A program made the position numbers and the translations under genes. Positions 26,013 through 34,814 of a DNA stretch of 64,000 nucleotides are shown here, in pieces. Origin of the DNA: Flavobacterium sp. W4I14 (GTDB lineage Bacteria; Bacteroidota; Bacteroidia; Sphingobacteriales; Sphingobacteriaceae). Each line of letters begins with the position of its first letter. Position 1 is the first letter of the stretch. Location: the NCBI GenBank assembly GCA_030817875.1, contig JAUSZU010000001.1, forward strand, positions 6,324,001-6,388,000, given 5' to 3'. A model generated the notes under the pieces. The model worked only from the letters and a program-made list of their open reading frames with translations. It was not told where the DNA came from and did not search any database.

Positions 26013-26488
26013 GTAATTGTCGTTCACTGATAGAAATAAAGATTTTTTTTGAAGAGGAGCCTCTGTATTTCATTGCCAGGGTTCTGTCCTGCTGTTTGTT
26101 ACAATCCTTTTGGGAAAATTTGAATGGAATACAAGACATCTTTTCCAAAAGGGATTTTCAATCCATCAGGTCTATTGTTTAGGTACTGCAGATGAAGCAT
26201 TGGTTTTGATTACCGAAAAAACGTGAAGTAAGTGGCTGGTCTGAATTCTTGTTTAATTTCCGTGCCTTCTGTTTTTCCGTGGCAAAATGCTTTGCGAGAT
26301 GCTAATGCCATTTGACAGAATTAAACTCAAGTCTTAACGAGATGCTAAGACCAGATAAGATTTAAACCTAAACCTAAACTAATGCATTAACAATAGTAAT
26401 AAATAGCTTCAATGTATAATTAGTCCAGGATATTTCATAGCAAAGAAAGTAAACGATGCCTGTGATACAGATAACCTAATCCAGTTTG
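26013..26488. other. 476-base region without a recognised gene
   Basis: An inverted repeat at 26103-26156 (AATCCTTTTGGGAAAA / TTTTCCAAAAGGGATT, two bulges) is the main structure. A stop-free plus-strand frame of ~56 codons ends at 26226 (including FQKGFSIHQVYCLGTADEAL) but has no start codon; it may be a gene relic. The rest is AT-rich with no motif I recognise. Confidence 0.4.
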
Positions 26489-27232
26489 CTATTTAATTTT
26501 CAGATAAGTGCCTTCTAGTGTGGCGTTGAATCCGAATTCACAATCATTTAACTGGAATGGACTCTCCTGCGAAATGATTAAAAAGCCATTGTAGAATTTA
26601 ACTTTGAACGTACATGATTTGTTCACCTGAATGATCAGCTGGTTGTTTTTTAAAATAGCCTTTCCAGATGCATCAGCAATGTTTCTTCCAGGATCATGCG
26701 TAACGGAACCAATGTCATAACTGTAGGTATTGCCGCCTATTTTTTTAATGGTGATGCTTCCCTGATATCCTTTTTCACCGTATTGATAAGCATATTCTCC
26801 TGCCAGCTGATCTGGTTTAGAAGGTAAAAATATTTCCGGCTTAAGATTTTGATTGGTTTTAATAGCCAGTATGATAGTATAACTGGTATCTGATTTGGTG
26901 GCAGACCAGTTGCCTTCCAATTTATTGTTTTTAAGCGTAGCATCAATACTCCCGCTAATATTTCCATCTCTTTCAAATTCATGCAGCGAATACTGATTTT
27001 GATCTTCCATATAGCCAATAATTTTTATTGGCTGTTTCAATTTGGTATTTAAATACCTGATATCCCCTAAAATGAGCTGATTAAAAACAGAAATGTTTAA
27101 TTCAACCGGAATTTTTTTATTTATGAAACCGGTTAAGGTATATTTCTGTATGGTATTATTTTGTTTTTGTTGTGCGTGGCAAATGCTTTTTGCAAATATT
27201 AAAATGATCAATATAGTTTTAAGGAGGCGCAT
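26489..27232 (-). CDS. secreted protein of unknown function
   Basis: 247 residues with a signal peptide (TILIILIFAKSICHAQ). The mature protein is beta-rich with repeated short strands (ISGSIDATLKNNKLEGNWSA and IIQVNKSCTFKVKF), suggesting a lipocalin- or carbohydrate-binding-like sandwich. It has two cysteines close to the end that could form a disulfide. I do not recognise the family. It lies downstream of, and is separated by a terminator from, the M3 peptidase. Confidence 0.55.
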   Translation of the reverse strand: MRLLKTILIILIFAKSICHAQQKQNNTIQKYTLTGFINKKIPVELNISVFNQLILGDIRYLNTKLKQPIKIIGYMEDQNQYSLHEFERDGNISGSIDATLKNNKLEGNWSATKSDTSYTIILAIKTNQNLKPEIFLPSKPDQLAGEYAYQYGEKGYQGSITIKKIGGNTYSYDIGSVTHDPGRNIADASGKAILKNNQLIIQVNKSCTFKVKFYNGFLIISQESPFQLNDCEFGFNATLEGTYLKIK

Positions 27233-27257
27233 AAAAATGTTTTTTCTAAAAATAGAA

Positions 27258-27282
27258 AAGTCGCGGAGATTAACCGCGACTT
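27258..27282 (-). terminator. hairpin terminator of the M3 peptidase
   Basis: Perfect stem AAGTCGCGG / CCGCGACTT, 7-base loop, followed by TTCTATTTTT on the minus strand. Confidence 0.75.
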
Positions 27283-27295
27283 ATAAATATATTGA

Positions 27296-29002
27296 TTATC
27301 CTAATTTCTCTAATTCATCTTTAACAAAGTCTGCCAGTTCTTTTACATATTCTGCGCTGAAATCAAATTTAATTCCTGCGGTTTCATATATTTCGTTCAT
27401 TGGTTTGGTGTAACCCAAAGAAAGTGCAGCCAAATATTGTTCTAAAGCTTTCTTAGGATCTTCTTTATAGTTTTTCCAAACCGCAATGGCACCTAACTGG
27501 GCAATTGCATATTCAATGTAGTAAAAGGGAACTTCGAATAAATGCAGTTGTTTTTGCCAGCCATTTCCAAATTGTTGTTCTAGATCTGTCCAATCGGCAA
27601 AACCAGCGCCAAAACGGTTAAAAATCTGTTTAAAGGTTTCTTCACGGTCAGCAGCAGTATGGTTCGGATTGGTGTAAATCCAGTGCTGAAACTGATCAAT
27701 TACAGCAACCCATGGTAGAGTTTTCAAAACATCAGCCAGCTGTTCTTTTTTAGCACGGTTTAAATCTTCTTCGTTGTCGAAATAAACATCCCAGTTATCC
27801 ATAGAGATGAGTTCCATACTCATGGATGCGAGTTCGGCAACTTCAGAAGGGCAATGTTTAAAGTCGTTTAACTCTAAATCTGCGGTTAAAAAAGTATGTA
27901 TAGCATGGCCGCCTTCGTGAACCATTGTGGTTAAATCGCGCAACGAATTTGCCGAATTCATAAAAATAAACGGGGCTCCTGTTTCGGCCAATGGGTAATT
28001 GTAACCGCCTGGCGCTTTACCCTTTCTGCTCTCTACATCAAAAAGGTTATTGGCTTTCATGGTTGCCAATTTTGAGCCCAATTTTTCATCAATGGCATTA
28101 AAACAGGCAATACTTTTATCAATCAGCTCTTCGCCATTATTAAAAGGTTTCAAGGCTGGTTTGCCACTAATGCTCACTTCTAAATCCCAAGGCTTTAATA
28201 CTTCCAGGCCTAAAGCTTCCCGGCGTTTTTCGGCCTGCTCTTTTAAAATCGGAACAATCTCTTTCTCAATAGCATTGGCAAAATCGTAACAGTCTTGTGG
28301 CGTATAATCGAAACGGCCCAAAGCCTGGAACATGTAATCGCGGTAGTTTTCAAAACCCGCATTTAAGGCAACCTGATTACGCAGTTTAATCAGCTCATCA
28401 AACAGCACGTTTAAATCATCTTTATCAATTAAGCGGCGTTGTTGAATCGTTTTCCATGCATTTTCGCGTACCTCGCGGTTTAAATCTTTGATAAAGATCG
28501 AGGCTTGCTCCAAAGTATATTCCTGGCCATTTAGCTCAACACTCATGGCGCCTGTAATGCGCTGGTATTTTTGTTGTTTCACCTGTAATTCGGTAAAAAG
28601 CTCAATATTCTCATCACAGTAAAGTGCTAACGCTTTTTTTATCGCGCGGCTGTAAACGAAATATTTTTCTTTGTCAAGTTCATTCATAAAAGGACTTTCG
28701 ACAAATTTTTTGTTCAATTCGTTGGCTAATGGAGAAATCTTTGGCTCTATTTCAGTTGCAAAATATTGAAAGTTTTTAACCAGTTCTTCATTTGCGGTAT
28801 CGCAACTCATTTTAATATATCTCCAGGCAAAATCTTCTTCTAAAGCAGCTTCAAGCTCCGAACGGTCCTTTAACCAGTGTTCTAACTCAGCGGTGCTGGT
28901 TATTTCGCGGTTTTGCAATTCGGTAAAAAGTGGTTCTAAATTTTCCCAGGTAATATTTAGTTCCTGTGGAATATATGTTCTAGGTTTCTTAGTTATAATC
29001 AT
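27296..29002 (-). CDS. M3 family oligoendopeptidase
   Basis: A zinc peptidase of 568 residues that cuts short peptides in the cytoplasm. The zinc site is His362-Glu363-x-x-His366 in MVHEGGHAIHTF with the third ligand Glu390 in CPSEVAELASMSME. KAPGGYNYPLAETGAPFIFMN upstream is the conserved substrate-site block. Length and motif order fit PepF/M3B members. Two near-identical 71-base repeats lie just upstream of the start. Confidence 0.93.
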   Translation of the reverse strand: MIITKKPRTYIPQELNITWENLEPLFTELQNREITSTAELEHWLKDRSELEAALEEDFAWRYIKMSCDTANEELVKNFQYFATEIEPKISPLANELNKKFVESPFMNELDKEKYFVYSRAIKKALALYCDENIELFTELQVKQQKYQRITGAMSVELNGQEYTLEQASIFIKDLNREVRENAWKTIQQRRLIDKDDLNVLFDELIKLRNQVALNAGFENYRDYMFQALGRFDYTPQDCYDFANAIEKEIVPILKEQAEKRREALGLEVLKPWDLEVSISGKPALKPFNNGEELIDKSIACFNAIDEKLGSKLATMKANNLFDVESRKGKAPGGYNYPLAETGAPFIFMNSANSLRDLTTMVHEGGHAIHTFLTADLELNDFKHCPSEVAELASMSMELISMDNWDVYFDNEEDLNRAKKEQLADVLKTLPWVAVIDQFQHWIYTNPNHTAADREETFKQIFNRFGAGFADWTDLEQQFGNGWQKQLHLFEVPFYYIEYAIAQLGAIAVWKNYKEDPKKALEQYLAALSLGYTKPMNEIYETAGIKFDFSAEYVKELADFVKDELEKLG

Positions 29003-29006
29003 ATGT

Positions 29007-29188
29007 TGATTGAAGGAGTGAATGGTTTAAGGCGCAATGCTATATTCTCTCATTCAAAATTCAATCACTCTCTCATTCGGCCTTTACTCATTTTATTTAT
29101 GTTATTGAATGTTGGAATGATTGAAGGAGTGAATGGTTTAAGGCGCAATGCTATACCCTCTCATTCAAAATTCAATCATTCTCTCATT
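29007..29188. repeat. pair of 71-base direct repeats
   Basis: 29007-29077 and 29118-29188 match at about 68 of 71 positions, offset 111 bases. Both begin TGATTGAAGGAGTGAATGG and carry AAGGCGCAATGC. Each copy also contains CATTCA/TGAATG words that could pair. It lies in the 5' region of the M3 peptidase gene (start 29002) and touches the 3' end of the ubiA-like gene. Confidence 0.85.
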
Positions 29189-30045
29189 TATTTATGTCTC
29201 AAATACGCATCTATTAAAAAACATACGGCAAATACTACAGATGCATAACCATTTAAGGTCTGAAACGCCCTGTTTACTTTGCTGATATCATTTGGTTTTA
29301 CCAGTAAGTGCTGATAAATCAACATCGAACAGAAAAACACAATACCTACGTAATAAACCCAGCTAAAGGAGGTAAAAAACACAGGCAAAATAACACAGGT
29401 AGCAGAGAGTATATGCAACAGCACCGAAACGTTCAACGCATTTTTAATGCCAAGTGCCGATGGGATAGAGTGTAATTTTTCTTCCCGGTCAAATTCTTCG
29501 TCCTGTAATGCGTATATAATATCAAATCCACTTACCCAGAACAATACGGTTAAGGAGTAAAGCACAGGAACCAGTGCAAAATGTCCGGTTACGGCAATGT
29601 AAGCGCCAATAGGAGCAAGCGCCAGGCCTAAGCCCAATACCAAATGGCAAAGCGCCGTAAACCTTTTGGTGTAGCTATAAAACAAAACTACAAATAAAGC
29701 TACTGGCGACAGATAGAAACAAAGTGGATTGATAAAGTAGGTGGTAATGGCGAAAAGTACGCAATTGGCGATTACGAAAATCAGCGCTTCGTTTGCCGAA
29801 ACTTTACCTGCAGGGATATCACGCATTTTGGTGCGTGGATTTTTTGCATCAATATTTCTGTCCAGGTAACGGTTAAAAGCCATGGCCGAGTTTCTGGCAA
29901 AAACCATACAAAGCAAAACTAAAAGCAGTTTATACCAGGAAAATGGGTTTTCTGTTGTGGTTACGCCCAAAAAGAAACCAATCATGGCAAATGGTAACGC
30001 AAAAACAGAGTGGGCGAATAATACGAGCGAAAAGTATTTTTTCAT
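29188..30045 (-). CDS. ubiA: UbiA-family polyprenyltransferase (quinone synthesis)
   Basis: 285 residues, about nine membrane segments. The first Asp-rich motif is NRYLDRNID (58-66) and the second is ALQDEEFDRE. These bind the Mg-diphosphate of a polyprenyl chain, which the enzyme joins to an aromatic ring. Sequence fits 4-hydroxybenzoate prenyltransferase or the similar enzyme of the futalosine menaquinone route better than MenA. The ubiE gene 0.9 kb away supports a quinone role. The exact substrate cannot be settled here. Confidence 0.85.
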   Translation of the reverse strand: MKKYFSLVLFAHSVFALPFAMIGFFLGVTTTENPFSWYKLLLVLLCMVFARNSAMAFNRYLDRNIDAKNPRTKMRDIPAGKVSANEALIFVIANCVLFAITTYFINPLCFYLSPVALFVVLFYSYTKRFTALCHLVLGLGLALAPIGAYIAVTGHFALVPVLYSLTVLFWVSGFDIIYALQDEEFDREEKLHSIPSALGIKNALNVSVLLHILSATCVILPVFFTSFSWVYYVGIVFFCSMLIYQHLLVKPNDISKVNRAFQTLNGYASVVFAVCFLIDAYLRHK

Positions 30046-30154
30046 TTTTTTAAGAACTGATTAATTTCCCGTTAGGGATGATTACACAGATTATTTGAAT
30101 GCGCAGATTTTTTTATTGTTAAACTGAAAATTGTGCACTGCGGACTGAAAATTG

Positions 30155-30778
30155 TTAAAACTTCTTATAATCTGTTGGCACAACAAAATCTTTATTTACC
30201 TCATAAATGAAATTCAGCACTTCATCTTTTCCGGTTCCTTTTTCGGCAGAGGAAATAAAGGTGGCAGGGATCTCTTCGAAAAACTCACCTAATTTTTTCT
30301 TAAAGGCAGCTACATTTTTCTGGGTGGTTGTCATGCCCTGTTTGTCAGCTTTGGTGAAAATCAACGAAAAAGGTATCTGTTTTTCACCTAACCAATAGCA
30401 AAATTCTATATCAATTCCCTGGGGCTCTAAACGGCTGTCTATCAAAACAAAAACACATTGTAAACTTTCTCTTTTGGTTATATAAGCACGGATGAATTTC
30501 TCCCATTTCTCTCTGCTGGTTTTAGAAACCTTGGCATAGCCATAACCCGGTAAATCGACAATGTACCATTTCTCGTTTATCAGAAAGTGGTTAATTAACT
30601 GTGTTTTTCCCGGGCGTTGAGAGGTTTTGGCCAAACCATGTTGATTAACCAACATATTGATTAATGAAGATTTACCCACGTTAGAGCGGCCAATAAATGC
30701 ATATTCGGGCATAGTTGGTACCGGTAGTGCCGAAATCTGGGTGTTGCTGCAAACAAATGTTGCCGTTTTGATAATCAT
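30155..30778 (-). CDS. engB: ribosome biogenesis GTPase EngB/YsxC
   Basis: 207 residues of the TrmE-Era-EngA-EngB GTPase superfamily. G1 GRSNVGKS (30-38), G3 DLPGYG, G4 TKAD and G5 SSAEKGTG are all present. It helps assemble the large ribosomal subunit. The ATG (30778) follows a TACCTTTG -7 motif by only 4 bases. The upstream 30799-30830 array mirrors one next to ubiE. Confidence 0.95.
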   Translation of the reverse strand: MIIKTATFVCSNTQISALPVPTMPEYAFIGRSNVGKSSLINMLVNQHGLAKTSQRPGKTQLINHFLINEKWYIVDLPGYGYAKVSKTSREKWEKFIRAYITKRESLQCVFVLIDSRLEPQGIDIEFCYWLGEKQIPFSLIFTKADKQGMTTTQKNVAAFKKKLGEFFEEIPATFISSAEKGTGKDEVLNFIYEVNKDFVVPTDYKKF

Positions 30779-30782
30779 AGTG

Positions 30783-30790
30783 CAAAGGTA
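30783..30790 (-). promoter_or_regulatory. -7 promoter motif TACCTTTG of engB
   Basis: Exact TAnnTTTG on the minus strand; its end is 4 bases from the ATG, predicting a leaderless mRNA. Confidence 0.5.
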
Positions 30791-30798
30791 GGGTTTTG

Positions 30799-30920
30799 AG
30801 TCCGAAGTCCGAAGTCGGAAGTCCGAAGTACAAATTGCTCATCTTTTTAAATCTCATTTTTGACATTACACTGAATACTTAGCCTCAAAGACTTCGGACT
30901 TCGGACTAAAGACTCCCGAC
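30799..30920. repeat. mirror-image word arrays between engB and ubiE
   Basis: AGTCCGAAGTCCGAAGTC-type words at 30799-30830 face GACTTCGGACTTCGGACT at 30889-30920. Each lies about 8 bases from the respective -7 motif, on the upstream side. They form an inverted pair around a 58-base centre. Confidence 0.8.
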
Positions 30921-30927
30921 TTTTATC

Positions 30928-30935
30928 TATCTTTG
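30928..30935 (+). promoter_or_regulatory. -7 promoter motif TATCTTTG of ubiE
   Basis: Exact TAnnTTTG 9 bases before the ATG at 30945; it also overlaps a TTG that would otherwise be read as a start, so 30945 is the right one. Confidence 0.55.
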
Positions 30936-30944
30936 CCCCATATC

Positions 30945-31676
30945 ATGAATCAGAATATCACCCCATACCAAGTAGAAGATGCAACTAAAAAGGAGCAGGT
31001 TGCAACCATGTTTAATAACATTTCGGGTACTTACGATTTTTTAAACCATTTTCTTTCTTTAGGGATAGATGTATTATGGCGTAAAAAAGCCATTAAAGAA
31101 CTGGTTTCCATCCACCCGAGAACTTTGCTTGATGTAGCTACAGGAACTGGCGATTTTGCCTTTGAAGCCATTAAAAAGCTGCATCCCGAAAAGGTAATTG
31201 GAGTTGATATTTCTGAAGGTATGTTGGAAGTAGCCAAGAAGAAAATTAACGAGCGTAGTTTAAACGAAGTTTTTACCGTTCAGGTAGGCGATTCTGAAGG
31301 TCTGCATTTCGAAAATGACACTTTTGATGCGATTACCTGCGCTTATGGCGTGCGTAATTTCGAAAACCTCGAAAAAGGATTAACCGATATGTACAGGGTA
31401 TTAAAGCCCAACGGGAAAATGGTAATCTTGGAATTTTCGAAACCAAAGGTTTTTCCGGTAAAACAATTGTATAGTTTTTATTTTAAACAGGTAACGCCTT
31501 TCTTTGGAAAACTATTTTCTAAAGACCACAGAGCCTATACCTATTTGCCAGAATCGGTAGCAGCTTTTCCCGACGGAGAAGATTTTACCAACCTAATGGA
31601 AAAGGTTGGCTTTAAAAGTACCAAACAAAGAATTTTAACGTTTGGAATAAGTTCGATATATGTAGGAACCAAATGA
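30945..31676 (+). CDS. ubiE: demethylmenaquinone methyltransferase
   Basis: 243 residues from ATG 30945. It methylates demethylmenaquinone with S-adenosylmethionine as the last step of menaquinone synthesis. The SAM-binding motif is LDVATGTGDFAFEA, followed by KVIGVDISEGML. The Ubie signatures YDFLNHFLSLGIDVLWRK and DAITCAYGVRNFENLEKGL are both present. The porT gene overlaps its stop codon by 4 bases (ATGA), so the two are translationally coupled. Confidence 0.95.
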   Translation: MNQNITPYQVEDATKKEQVATMFNNISGTYDFLNHFLSLGIDVLWRKKAIKELVSIHPRTLLDVATGTGDFAFEAIKKLHPEKVIGVDISEGMLEVAKKKINERSLNEVFTVQVGDSEGLHFENDTFDAITCAYGVRNFENLEKGLTDMYRVLKPNGKMVILEFSKPKVFPVKQLYSFYFKQVTPFFGKLFSKDHRAYTYLPESVAAFPDGEDFTNLMEKVGFKSTKQRILTFGISSIYVGTK

Positions 31677-32470
31677 TCAGAAAATTAAGCCTCATTCTTT
31701 CACTTTTTATTATTTCTACAACCGCCTTTGCTCAAAATTGGGGTGGTGGAATAGATGATGAAGATTGGAGTTTTGGTTTTAATTTCCAGTATATCTCAGC
31801 CGAATACAAAATTCTTAAAAAGCAAAATTGGCGATCGCCTTTTTATGAGGTGCCAAATTCACTGGAACCTTCTTACGATCCCAATTCAGGCATTCCGGTT
31901 ACCTCAAAGTTAAATTCTATTTCTAGCTCACCATCTCAAGGTTTTGGGTTGGGTTTTGTAATGAACAGGATGATCTCTGATAACTTCGATATCAGGGCAA
32001 CGCCCTCCCTTATTTTTAGTGATAGGATAGTAACTTACGAGTATGAACCTATGGCGCCGATCAACTTAGGCAATGGGCAAACGAAAAACTTTCAAACCGT
32101 GGTTGAAAGAAAAGTTCAGGCGACCATGTTCGAATTTCCATTAGGCCTAAAGGTAAAGTCTAACCGGATGAACAATTTTAGGGTATATTGGTTAGGCGGC
32201 GCTAAATATTCGATAGATATAGCTTCGAAAAAGAAAACCTTCGATGAAGGCGAAACACCGGTAAATAAATTTTTAAAAAACCAAAGAAATTACCTATCGT
32301 ACGAAACAGGTATTGGTTTCGATATTTATTTTGAGTATTTCAAAATGTCGCCCGAAATAAAACTATCGTATTCAAACAGCGATTTGCTTCAGCACGACAA
32401 TACGGTTTATGCCAATCCGATAGATAAGTTGAAATTACGTCAATTAACATTCAGTTTGATTTTTCAATAG
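31673..32470 (+). CDS. porT: type IX secretion membrane protein PorT
   Basis: 265 residues with a signal peptide (SLFIISTTAFAQ). The mature protein is rich in alternating beta-strands typical of an outer-membrane barrel (GLGFVMNRMISDNFDIRATP; FEFPLGLKVKSNRMN). The beginning WGGGIDDEDWSFGFNFQYIS... and the location directly after ubiE (4-base overlap) match the PorT family of Bacteroidota, one of the proteins needed for T9SS secretion. The T9SS-sorted protein at 19116 is a possible substrate; no other T9SS genes are here. Confidence 0.82.
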   Translation: MIRKLSLILSLFIISTTAFAQNWGGGIDDEDWSFGFNFQYISAEYKILKKQNWRSPFYEVPNSLEPSYDPNSGIPVTSKLNSISSSPSQGFGLGFVMNRMISDNFDIRATPSLIFSDRIVTYEYEPMAPINLGNGQTKNFQTVVERKVQATMFEFPLGLKVKSNRMNNFRVYWLGGAKYSIDIASKKKTFDEGETPVNKFLKNQRNYLSYETGIGFDIYFEYFKMSPEIKLSYSNSDLLQHDNTVYANPIDKLKLRQLTFSLIFQ

Positions 32471-32559
32471 TCCTTCAATCCAAAAAAACTTACCTTTGTT
32501 GGTGTAGGTAAATCAAAGATGCTATCTTAAAGCATTACCGAGACTTAAAATTCATAAAA

Positions 32560-33321
32560 ATGTCTAAAATCGCATTAATTACAGGCGCAACTTCTGGTAT
32601 TGGCGAAGCTTGTGCACATACATTTGCCCAACAAGGTTACAATCTGGTATTATTGGCCCGCAGAGAAGATCGGCTGGCAAAAATTGCCCATCATTTAGAA
32701 GACAAGTATGCCATTACCATCAAACAGGTTTTTGCCGATGTTCGTGATAAAGAAAGTCTTACCGCTGCTTTAGAAGTTTTGCCGGCAGAATGGAAAAAGG
32801 TTGATGTTTTGATTAACAATGCAGGCTTAAGCCAGGGTTTAGATCCAATTGATAAAGGCGATACCAACGATTGGGACACTATGATTGATACAAATGTAAA
32901 GGGGTTGCTTTATGTAACCAAAATTGTTTCCAACTGGATGATACCGAACCAATCAGGCCATATTATTAACATTGGCTCTATTGCCGGAAAAGAAGTTTAT
33001 CCAAATGGAAACGTATATTGTGCCAGCAAACATGCTGTTGATGCATTGAGTAAAGGTATGCGTATCGATTTATTGCCCCACGGCATAAAGGTTACCGAAA
33101 TTAATCCGGGTATGGTAGAAACCGAATTTTCGGTGGTGCGCTTTAAAGGTGATGAAGACCGGGCAAAAAAAGTATACGAAAACCTGGAGCCGTTAATTGC
33201 CAACGATATTGCAGATGCCATTTGGTATGTAGTAAGCAGGCCAAAACATGTTAACATTAACGACATGCTGATTATGCCTACCGCACAGGCTACAGCGACG
33301 ATTATAAATAGAACCCCCTAG
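32560..33321 (+). CDS. SDR family NAD(P)-dependent oxidoreductase
   Basis: 253 residues. Rossmann cofactor motif TGATSGIGEA at the N-terminus, NNAG near residue 87, catalytic Ser (GSIAG) and the YxxxK pair in YCASKHAVDA. It resembles YdfG-type hydroxy-acid or serine dehydrogenases (VTEINPGMVETEFSVVRFKGD at the end). The cofactor-selecting residues (RRED after the second strand) favour NADP. The natural substrate is unknown. Confidence 0.92.
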   Translation: MSKIALITGATSGIGEACAHTFAQQGYNLVLLARREDRLAKIAHHLEDKYAITIKQVFADVRDKESLTAALEVLPAEWKKVDVLINNAGLSQGLDPIDKGDTNDWDTMIDTNVKGLLYVTKIVSNWMIPNQSGHIINIGSIAGKEVYPNGNVYCASKHAVDALSKGMRIDLLPHGIKVTEINPGMVETEFSVVRFKGDEDRAKKVYENLEPLIANDIADAIWYVVSRPKHVNINDMLIMPTAQATATIINRTP

Positions 33322-33415
33322 CCCCCTGAAGGGGAAATTAATACTGGGAGGAAATAACAATATAATTTTTTATTTTAAACTAATGAAAGGAAAGCCCCTT
33401 TAGGGGTTTGGGGTT
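33311..33415. repeat. inverted pair of CCCCTAAAGGGG units
   Basis: Two self-complementary units, 33311-33339 (CCCCCTGAAGGGG core) and 33391-33415 (GCCCCTTTAGGGG core), face each other across ~50 bases. The right unit ends just before yqeY. A third unit of the same type, single, lies at 45503-45528. Confidence 0.65.
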
Positions 33416-33419
33416 AAAA

Positions 33420-33866
33420 ATGATATCAAACACAATAGATCAGGAAATAAAAAAAGCCATGTTGGCTAAAAACAGTGCACAGTTAAGAGGTTTAAGAGCA
33501 ATAAAGGCAGCTTTACTTTTAGCTAAAACAGAGAAAGGATCTTCAGAAGAAATTACGGAAGAAACCGAACTTAAAATTCTTCAGAAACTGATTAAACAAC
33601 GCCGAGAATCAGCTGATATTTACAAACAACAAAATCGCGAAGATTTGTATCAGGTAGAAGAGGAAGAAATTGAAGTGATTAGCCAGTTTTTGCCAAAACA
33701 GTTAGATAGGGCAGAGGTTGCTGCAATTATCGAGGCTGTTATCAAACAATCTGGTGCTACATCGGTTAAGGATATGGGGAAGGTAATGGGCATGGCAAAT
33801 AAGGAACTTGCAGGTAAAGCTGATGGTAAATTAATTGCTGAGATTGTTAAAGAAAAACTAGCTTAA
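33420..33866 (+). CDS. yqeY: GatB/YqeY domain protein
   Basis: From ATG 33420 it has 148 residues; an earlier in-frame TTG lies inside the repeat, so I reject it. It is the stand-alone YqeY protein: helices with KNSAQLRGLRAIKAALL and RRESADIYKQQNREDL, and a C-terminal VKDMGKVMGMANKELAGKADG. YqeY resembles the tail domain of the GatB amidotransferase subunit and may bind tRNA; its exact role is not known. Confidence 0.92.
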   Translation: MISNTIDQEIKKAMLAKNSAQLRGLRAIKAALLLAKTEKGSSEEITEETELKILQKLIKQRRESADIYKQQNREDLYQVEEEEIEVISQFLPKQLDRAEVAAIIEAVIKQSGATSVKDMGKVMGMANKELAGKADGKLIAEIVKEKLA

Positions 33867-34049
33867 TTTAAAGCTAAAAGCAGAAAGACTAAAGCTTAAA
33901 GCGCATTTTTCGCTAGTTGCTAGTCGCTTACCGCTTTACAAAAGGCATTTTTATACCGTTTTCGATTTTATTTCAGAAAAATGGCATAGAAATGCATAAA
34001 TTTAATTTTACTCTACTAACTTAGTAGCACAATACCATCTAGAATATAT

Positions 34050-34814
34050 ATGACCTACCCGATAATAGAAGAAGACGGATTTAAATACATCGAAGCTGGA
34101 ACAGGCGAAACACTGGTATTGCTACATGGCCTAATGGGCGAACTAAGCAATTGGGAACTGGTTATAGAACAGTTTAAAGATCGCTATCGTGTAATTATTC
34201 CAATTTTACCAATTTACGATTTGCCTATTTTAACATTGGGCGTAAAAGCATTGTCGAGATACCTTCATCGCTTTTTAAAATATAAAAATTTAAACCAGGT
34301 AGTACTTGTTGGTAATTCGCTTGGTGGCCATGTGGGTTTGGTATTTACGGTTGCCCATCAGGAGTTTGTTAAAGCCTTGGTACTAACTGGTAGCTCTGGT
34401 TTATACGAAAATGCTTTTGGAGGATCTTTCCCGCGGAGAGAGAGCTACGATTACATTAAGGAAAAAGTAGAATTTACTTTTTACGATCCGGCGACGGCAA
34501 CCAAAGAACTGGTTGATGATGTTTTTAAAACGGTTAACGATAGATCGAGGGTTATCAGGATTTTAACCATGGCTAAATCGGCAATACGACACAACATGGC
34601 TAAAGAACTGTCTAAAATTACCATACCGGTTTCTTTAATCTGGGGTAAAAATGATAAGGTTACACCACCAGAAGTGGCAGAAGAATTTCATGAATTGTTG
34701 CCGAATTCAGAATTAAACTGGGTTGATAAATGTGGGCACGCGCCTATGATGGAACATCCGGAAATATTTAATGCATTTTTAGAGAAATTTTTAGATAGAA
34801 TATTGTTAAAATAA
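34050..34814 (+). CDS. alpha/beta hydrolase
   Basis: 254 residues with an alpha/beta-hydrolase fold. The nucleophile is Ser90 in VGNSLGGH, the oxyanion HG is in LLHGLMGE, the Asp is in WGKNDKVTPP and the His in CGHAPMMEHP. No signal peptide is seen, so it is cytoplasmic. The substrate is unknown; MhpC-like and lysophospholipase-like members look similar. It is the first gene in a run of closely spaced plus-strand genes, ending where the CBS gene begins (0 bases between). Confidence 0.88.
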   Translation: MTYPIIEEDGFKYIEAGTGETLVLLHGLMGELSNWELVIEQFKDRYRVIIPILPIYDLPILTLGVKALSRYLHRFLKYKNLNQVVLVGNSLGGHVGLVFTVAHQEFVKALVLTGSSGLYENAFGGSFPRRESYDYIKEKVEFTFYDPATATKELVDDVFKTVNDRSRVIRILTMAKSAIRHNMAKELSKITIPVSLIWGKNDKVTPPEVAEEFHELLPNSELNWVDKCGHAPMMEHPEIFNAFLEKFLDRILLK

